Positions 57,269 to 64,000 of a DNA stretch of 64,000 bases are shown piece by piece. This stretch comes from Sambucus nigra (taxonomy: Eukaryota; Streptophyta; Magnoliopsida; Dipsacales; Adoxaceae), in contig OX422213.1 of assembly GCA_949130495.1 (NCBI GenBank), positions 57,510,678 through 57,574,677 of the forward strand, written 5' to 3'. How positions within the stretch are numbered: position 1 is the stretch's first letter; every line of letters begins with the position of its first letter. Both the position numbers and the translations under genes were made by a program. The notes beneath the pieces are model-generated. The model had not been told where the DNA came from. It made no database searches and worked only from the letters and a program-made list of their open reading frames with translations.

Positions 57269-60139
57269 TGTGACACCCCGACTAATTAAATACTGGGTAG
57301 CTACTCCTTTATTAAATTAATACAAAATGCCAAGTTGGTTCAGTTAATAGCATCACTGTCGAAAATGTTTTAATGATTACTAACCACCTAGTATTTAAAA
57401 GTAAGATGTCAAATTTTAAATTAAGTCTGATTAACATACAATAAAAGAATTATGAAAGAATATCATAACCATACACCATAAAGTCTCAATAAAGTAACCA
57501 ACAATTAATAATAAGTCCGGAGGAAAAACTCCTCACAACAATCCCACAACTAAAATAAATAAAACAGTATATCCTGAATTAATTACATGCCAACAATCTG
57601 AATAACTGAAATATGAAATGTCTCTAATAGAAATGGGCGACATGCCCTACAAATGATGAAACTGAATAGAGTCAAGACAAAAGAAAAGTCTACTAGCAAG
57701 GCCATGTAACTTCCACAAACAGCTACAGATCGTCACCTGAATGGAAATCCTATGCATGGTGTCCTTGTGGCTGGGCACCTAAAAGGTTTTTACAAAAATA
57801 GATTTGAAAGCAAACGGGTCAGAGCCCGAAAGTGGAGAGTATGTTAAAAATAGCAAGTTCTTTATAAACATTAAAACAATAAATGCAAAATACATGTTAG
57901 GACGTGCTCTCACATGAAATACTCACCTCTCGTCTAATCGTGCACTCCTAACGTACATTACCCATCTAAGTGGTATTTATATCTAACTAAACAGACTTAA
58001 GTTCTAACCCATCTACTCGATTCACAATATGAGTTCCCAATGTTATCACTTAAATAGATAGCTTTACTTAAACTCGGATTCTCAATTATTAACATTACCA
58101 TTTACTAGAGGTTATCCCTTTATTTATCTTCTCAAGGAGTTACTATAAATTATTCTCATAATTAAACATGACAAGTCTGTTCATTTAACCGTATATCATT
58201 CACATAATAAATATACAATACAAGCACCCCGAGACTAAGCTGTGGTTCACACATACTCTGCTATCCATCCCGGTACATCACGTACAAAAGGATCACGCAT
58301 TCCGAATCTCTCAGGAATCGTTCTTAGATAACAACAATCACAAACAATGGAGGCGGACATAGTCACATCACATGGGTCACGCACATACCTACGCTCCCAC
58401 GATCAGCAGACTTATTAACTTCCCAATAAGTCCTTCTATGACCTATGTCCTCGAGGTACCAATCTATAACCCCCCGTAGGCACACAAAGATTAGATGGTC
58501 CTAAACGAACGCAAACCTCCCGTGATAGCAAGCATTGTAGGTATGTCATACACATATACTAAGCATACACACATCTTAGTAATTACCATTAATTATTAGT
58601 GGTATACTTCTCATTCTCATACCAACTTATAATGTTACACAATTCTCATATACCCGGTTAATACAAATATTTAAGTCGTCAATAATCCTCACATCGTATA
58701 TAGTCACTAGCGTCCTAATCCACAAATATCATTTGGTTCACTCCTCATTATATCCCAATTCTCCCAATTATACCAAATAGTTAACAAGGGAAGGTTATCT
58801 GTACAATTAAATATGGGTACGGGACACTAGAAATTGAATCAGGCCAAAAAGGCCAATCTGTCAACTCGTTAGAAGTCTCGTTCGAACGAGGTCGTTCGAA
58901 CGAGAGTTCGTTCGAACGAAGTGGGCATCTAATGAGATCTCATTCGAATGAAAGGCATCGAATGAACATTCCACTTGTTAGAAGTCAAACTGTCAACTCG
59001 TTAGAAGCTCGTTCGAACGAGTTCGTTCGAACTACCTCGGCAGGCCTTCTAACGAGGTGACAGTTTCGAGCCCAGAATTCTCCTATCTCGTTTTTCCCAA
59101 TTTTCTTCACCTCTAATCTCATCTAAACATCATTCCAACAGTAGTTCAAGGTTTCTAATCATTCCTAAGCATACTTAAATCGTATTTAAACATATATGTG
59201 GGGTCAAATCATCCTAAACCACATCAAATCATCAAATCTCCCCAATTTTCCCCAAATCTCATGAACATGAACCCTAGAAATTTAAAGTCATCAATAACCA
59301 TAATTAAATCCGTTTTTGTAATAAATAAAATGTATTTCCATCAGTGTAATCGTCCAAACACAATTCTACATACAGTCTCTTTATCAAAACATGAATTTCT
59401 AATTCCAATTTTATGGGTTTTTGCAATTCTCCCAAAACAATGTAATTATATAAATTTCTACGCATGGAAGAATCATTCGTTGTAAATAACATAATTAAAA
59501 CACTTGCCTTGGATTATTCTCTGAATTTGGTGTTGAATTGATGAAGGTTGCTCTCTCCTTTTCTCCCAAGGTTGAAGGTTGAAGATGGGGGTTAAGGTTC
59601 TCTCTTTGGGAACTTTTCCTAACTTCTCATGAAAACCCCGTAGCCCTCTAATCAGTTAATTGCTGGTAATGGGTTAGTGGGTTATAAATTCCCTATTTTA
59701 AACTCCCAAAATTCGTTGGTCATAAATCCACAAATTCCAAAATTACCCAACTACCCTTTTAAGTTGCCGGTATGGCCTAAAAATGCCTCGGGACCCAAAC
59801 TAAACCCCCGTCTAGTGTTTTCTGACTATTTAGACCCTTCCAGACACGTTGGTGCGCTCAAAATGACCATACAGTTGATAAAAATAAAATTCACTTTTTA
59901 ATTAAATAATGTTCCTAGCGCGACGGTCACACGCGTCCCAACAAAATTTCCAAATTGTCGTATTTCTATCTCGCAAAAATTTTAATATTCTCAATATTCA
60001 TATATTTCCATATATACACATTATAATCAAATACCAACTCACATCTCGTTAGTATTTTATCCAGATCAATTCTCAATTAATTCACATTTAATTTAATTAA
60101 TCCCATAAATAAATATCGATAAAAATATGGGGTATTACA
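57269..60139 (-). repeat. 5' LTR of element E
   Basis: 2.87 kb, starts TGTGACACC on the plus strand. Palindrome cluster and 21-bp inverted repeat at 58867-59065 (arms 58987-59007 and 59045-59065). Some TTCGAA palindromes in this copy are weakened (for example ATTCGAATG near 58944). Confidence 0.9.
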
Positions 60140-60906
60140 TACCATAACTAGGGTTTCAAGGAAATTTGGGTTTAATTCATTATTTATTTAAAGGAATTGG
60201 AGTTTGTGATGTATTTGTCATGTTAGAAATTGTCCTAGTATACGTGAAAACATATTAGGATCATTGGGTAGAAGTTTGGTGGACTATAATGGAGTTTGAA
60301 GATTTGTTAATGGAGAAAAAGATTAACGAAGAAGACGAACTGCGTCTGTCCCTGTTCGATCGATTGATCGATCTCGAACTATCGATCGATCGACTATGTC
60401 GATCGATCGAACCCATCCGTCGATCGATCGACACAAGCTGTTTCTCGAAATTTTTGTGTTTAATTCTTCGTTGAGTTCGGGAATGAATGAGTATCCTAGG
60501 ATTTACATTATACTTATATGGGAGTGATAATAAGACCAATAGGTATATTTTTGAGGTCCGATAAGGACATTGGGTGTTGGGTTTGGACTACGGACCGAGG
60601 AGAATAATCCGATTTAGTAGAGTATCGGGGACTTCGGAATTGAGTTACGGGGCGAAGTAAATTCAATTTAAGTAATAGACTAGTAGGGTAAGCAATGACT
60701 ACTGTAATTATATGTAAGGGGTAACTAGGACCCTTAGAGTTATGTAAATACTCAAATAAATGCGATTAATGAGATAAGTCGTAAAGCGAATATTGTACGG
60801 CAAATATATGAGATTAAAATATTACGTACGTATATAATTAATAGGTCGGGCGTGTACCTACTGAATTATGTGATCTTTTAGGTCAAGAGGTTGATACCTA
60901 AATTAA

Positions 60907-61367
60907 TTATGTTAGGGTCGATGAGACATTCCGAACTAACATAAAGTTATTATATGTTTGGGGTCGATGAGAAATGCCGAACCAAACCTTGAACTGGTGT
61001 CGCGATGGAAGAGTCCCGAACCAAAATATGTGTATATATTTATATTTTGATACCTAAATTAATTATGTTAGGGTCGATGAGACATTCCGAACTAACATAA
61101 AGTTATTATATGTTTGGGGTCGATGAGAAATGCCCAGCCAAACCTTGAATTGGTGTCGCGATGGAAGAGTCCCTAACCAGAATATGTGTATATATATATA
61201 TTTTGAAAGTAGTTGGGGTCGATGGATAATTCCGAACCAACTCTCACTTGGCGTCGATGAATCATTCCGAACCAAGAGATATTTATTTTTGTATATAAAT
61301 AATTGGGGTCGATGTATCATTCCGAACCAATTCTTACCTTGGGGTCGATGAATCATTCCGAACCAAG
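60907..61367 (+). repeat. Ten-unit hairpin array in C 3' LTR
   Basis: Same unit order as 37656-38116. The arm that is damaged in the 5' LTR (CCACG at 38021) is intact here (CCAAG, giving CTTGG/CCAAG), while a few other bases differ. Independent mutation therefore hits single units, and the ancestral array can be inferred from the pair. Confidence 0.85.
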
Positions 61368-62448
61368 AGTCTTTTACGTGTATAAAAAGGTCAAAATAGT
61401 AATGACTGATGCTTAGTATATATATTGTGTGTGAAATATATACTTGATGATATTATACTTCTGTGTATTAGTAGATTGATATATATTATGTATATAAAGA
61501 TACATACTGAACTGGTAAGTTAAGTAGTGAAACTTAATTATGAAATGCACCTTGAGATAGAGAAAATCTATTTAGTATTCCAAGTAGTGAAACTTAATTA
61601 CACAAGTGGGAAGTCAACAATTGTGAGAATTGTAGTAATTTTAGTAGTGAAACTAAATGAGAAGTATTGAAAAATAACATAGATGAAATGTTACCTGAGA
61701 ATTAATTAACATACGTGAGATGTTAGTGAAACGGTTGTTCCGTATGGGAGGTAATGGAACTTAATTATAGATATTTTCAGATGATTACTTAGTCCTAGAT
61801 AGCTTGGAAGATATGGCTAGGTAGGCTCAGTGCAGAACGTTAGGTGTGCACAAGAGATGAGGGGTGAGTAAACTCAAGAGAGTTGACGAGAACCTAATAT
61901 GTGTAATCAATAACCACATTTTATATTGTAATAAACGCTTGCTAAATATTTTCAAAATGTTTTTAAGTACTAACTCTTGCTATAAAATATTTTCAAAACC
62001 TTTTAGGTGTCCAGCCACAGGGATGCCATGTATGATGATTTCATTCCAAAGACTCGGAGCTGTTGCACAGTGGATGCTTACAGGATTTTGACTAGATGAT
62101 ATCTCTCATTCAGATCTAGTACAGGACCTCAAACTATTCTATGTATGGACTTGTGGTCCGGTATCAGTCTCAGATGTTTAGTTTCAGATTAGTGGTTTGT
62201 TCTTGTTCTATGGTTGTTTGGTATTTTTAGTCGATGGTTTATTCGGTATTACTCTTATTCTTTTGTACCTTTACTTTGTTGATTGGGTTATGGTACATGA
62301 TTATTTTTACTTTGTTCCGCATGATTGATTTATCTGTTTTAAGAAAGATAAAATTTGGCACCGGTCTAATTTTACTTAGGGGATTAGTAATTAAAAAGTT
62401 TTCGACAGTGGCCTGATCACCTGATGTTTAATTAGGCGGGGTGTCACA

Positions 62449-63017
62449 AAAGTTTTAAATATTGGAGACTCGAAAGTGAATCAAAAGTGTAATCATCAGT
62501 GTACATATTTCTGGTGGATTCATTGCTTCTGGAGGAAGATCAATTCCAAGTTTGAAGTCCATGAATCAAAAGTGTAATCGTATTCATCAAAGTCCATGGA
62601 TTTTGTTCTCAAATCATAATGTAAGAAGGATGAGTGAGATATTGGGTGAAATACTACCTTTGAATACTACCTTCTATGATGGTCGTCGTGCGGCATAAGT
62701 AGCGGTCGATAGGTGTGTTGAGATATGGTTAATGTGAGAGAAAGAGAGAGAGTGGGTCGAATGAAAGGGAGAGAATGGGTCGATTGAAAGAGCCGTGTGA
62801 GGGGTGGATTTTGGGGAAATTTGGGAGGAGAGAGGGGGTAATGAGAGTAAGAGTACCACTTTACCCTTTTTTGAATTTAGAAGAAGAGTGGGATATAAAT
62901 TTGAGGGTAGGAAAAGAGGGGGAATCTAAATAATTGAGGGGAAAAATAGGTAATGCAAAAGAACTCATAAAGATGACATCATTCTTCTATTTTATGACAT
63001 ACAAAAGTTTCCTACTT

Positions 63018-63020
<3 letters not shown>
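62449..63020. other. Right flank of element C
   Basis: Continues the DNA that stood at 36019 before C inserted. The minus strand has an open stretch 62674-62859 rich in Ser/Pro/His that looks like translated leader, and a short MDFDEYDYTFDSWTSNL frame near 62600. Neither is recognised. Confidence 0.35.
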
Positions 63021-63021
<1 letters not shown>

Positions 63022-63060
<39 letters not shown>

Positions 63061-63062
63061 AA
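63022..63062. repeat. TA microsatellite
   Basis: About 40 bp of (TA)n with one GT interruption. Confidence 0.95.
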
Positions 63063-64000
63063 TAATAAGTTATAATGGTGTTTTCACTATTCATAAGATG
63101 GGAAGACACTTCACGGTTCAGATCGAAGACAACGAGGCAACGATCCAATGGTTGGAATTAAAATACCCCTCTTACCATATTTGTCCCTTACATATTTGAG
63201 TTCCCCCTCTTTTTTAAACCTTCATTTTCTTTGCTTCCCTACCCAAAATTCTAATACGCGAACAAAATTGGAAATTAACCCTTGGTGCCAAATACGAATT
63301 ACATAAGCCCACGTTCTCTCCCCCCGTCCCTCATTTCACAAGCATAACATCTTTATCTCTCATTGTATCAATTTCTCCCATTACTTCATCTGCACCCAAA
63401 CAAAATCTACTCCGCCTGCCTCAACCCCAACTGCCACACCTCTTTCCTCGCTGCACCGAACCTCTCTCCTTGCCACCACTCCTCTCTCCGTGTCGCCTCT
63501 TCTCTCAGGGCATGTTTTGAATGGTTTTTATTTTAGGGGTTTATGGTTTCGATTTTAGGTTTAATCGATTTTAGATTTATCATTTTAAGGGTTTATGTTT
63601 GTGATTATACGATTTTTGCCTTTTTTATTTTAGGGTTTTGTAATTGATTCAAGGGTGTTTTAATTTAGGGTTTTTTAATGATTTAAGTTATATATATATA
63701 CACTCTCTCAGTATTTCACTTTTTTTTTTGTTTTGCAGGTACTTATTTGATCTATTTTCATTTCTGATGTTCAAAACATAGCGGGCATTTTATATATATA
63801 GGTATTTCACCCGCGCATTGAGCTTCAACATTGAATTGAATGTAATATTTTGCAGGTATACTCTTTGTTATATCTTGATTCTCTTTCTCACCACCTACCA
63901 CATTGTTTTTTGTATTTATTAAACCTTTTTAGTTTTGTTCTATTCAATATTTTTTGAAATTGTTCGAGTTACACTTGGGTTTCTAAATTTTGTAATAGCA
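63063..64000 (+). other. Possible promoter/5' leader region of a gene beyond the right edge
   Basis: 63190-63510 is C/T-rich on the plus strand with several CTCTCTCC-type patches, like plant 5' leaders. It is followed by T-rich, intron-like sequence with TTTTGCAG sites at 63735-63740 and 63851-63857. No ORF in the window, so this is only a suggestion. Confidence 0.25.

Larger units (their letters stand above)
49521..60140 (-). mobile_element. Element E: Tekay-type chromovirus, nearly complete but mutated
   Basis: 3' LTR 49521-52404, interior 52405-57268, 5' LTR 57269-60139, minus orientation. ACCAT lies at 49516-49520 and 60141-60145, one or two bases from the LTR ends, which are slightly worn (ATGACACC instead of TGTGACACC). 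The interior encodes gag, zinc knuckle, protease, RT, RNase H, integrase and chromodomain in the usual gypsy order. A 285-bp stretch of the LTRs (51462-51746 vs 59198-59482) differs at very few positions, so the insertion is younger than A or Z (inference). Confidence 0.94.
36020..62448 (+). mobile_element. Element C: large non-autonomous Tekay-like retrotransposon, hosting D and E
   Basis: 5' LTR 36020-39242, interior 39243-43111, 3' LTR 43112-62448 interrupted by D (43902-49430) and E (49521-60140). TSD AAAGT at 36015-36019 and 62449-62453. LTRs begin TGTAATACCCCGTATTTC and the 3' copy ends GGCGGGGTGTCACA. The two LTRs align colinearly after the inserts are removed; a 46-bp block near 39165-39210 is absent from the 3' copy. 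No coding domain is seen in the 3.87-kb interior. Confidence 0.92.
43112..62448 (+). repeat. 3' LTR of element C in three pieces
   Basis: Pieces 43112-43901, 49436-49520 and 60146-62448 line up with 36020-39242 once D and E are removed. The third piece contains the palindrome cluster 60357-60432 and the second ten-unit hairpin array 60907-61367. Confidence 0.9.

Noticed and set aside
62674..62859. Minus-strand Ser/Pro-rich frame as a transit peptide
   Set aside because: Ends at a stop after 61 codons with no following exon that I can support.

Overview
This is a plant nuclear window, probably from a large eudicot genome. It is AT-rich and consists almost entirely of nested LTR retrotransposons. 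The lineages are Ty1/copia, Ty3/gypsy chromoviruses of Tekay type with a chromodomain, and a Ty3/gypsy Tat-type element. A few kilobases of ordinary DNA carry decayed fragments of nuclear genes: a plastid acetyl-CoA carboxylase alpha-carboxyltransferase piece and an mTERF-like piece. I see no intact host gene, no rRNA or tRNA gene and no CRISPR array. Element letters are mine.

Layout. 1-~6.9 kb: copia element F, minus strand, running off the left edge (gag, protease, integrase, reverse transcriptase, PBS, 5' LTR). ~6.9-29.68 kb: a plus-strand Tekay-like element Z, with a partial 5' LTR, an eroded interior and a 3' LTR. Z is split by (a) a probable Tat/Athila-type LTR at ~9.1-10.5 kb, (b) element A at 10981-20673 (minus strand, non-coding interior, TSD GATAT, chimeric right end), and (c) element B at 22697-28118 (minus strand, only 244 bp between its LTRs, TSD AAAGT). 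The solo LTR G (24754-27044, TSD AAATA) sits inside B. 29.68-36.02 kb: low-copy-looking DNA with gene fragments. 36020-62448: element C (plus strand, TSD AAAGT, ~3.2-kb LTRs, 3.87-kb non-coding interior). The 3' LTR of C holds D (43902-49430, Tat lineage, TSD CCTTA) and E (49521-60140, Tekay chromovirus with recognisable gag-pro-RT-RH-IN-chromodomain). 62.45-64 kb: flank with a long TA microsatellite and a pyrimidine-rich leader-like stretch.

How the parts relate. A, C, E and Z share LTR ends, the tRNA-Met-type primer site and PPT style. Only E still shows coding domains, so A and C look like large non-autonomous derivatives that could have been mobilised in trans by an E-like relative (inference). 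Every polyprotein here is broken by stops or frameshifts, and the integrases of D, E and F have each lost an expected catalytic acidic residue.

Most interesting signal. The probably transcribed parts of several LTRs carry arrays of short hairpins whose central segment is conserved while the two arms change together and remain complementary. The C LTR has ten units, with more diverged units in the C interior; the Z LTR has four or three. Upstream of such structures several families also carry clusters of short CG-containing palindromes (TCGATCGA in A and C, TTCGAA in E, AATCGATT in Z and in the 9.1-10.5-kb LTR). These lie roughly 600-800 bp downstream of TATA-like motifs in A, C and E. I read this as a structured RNA (or cruciform) module maintained by selection or by repeated gene conversion. 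I know of no described function for it.
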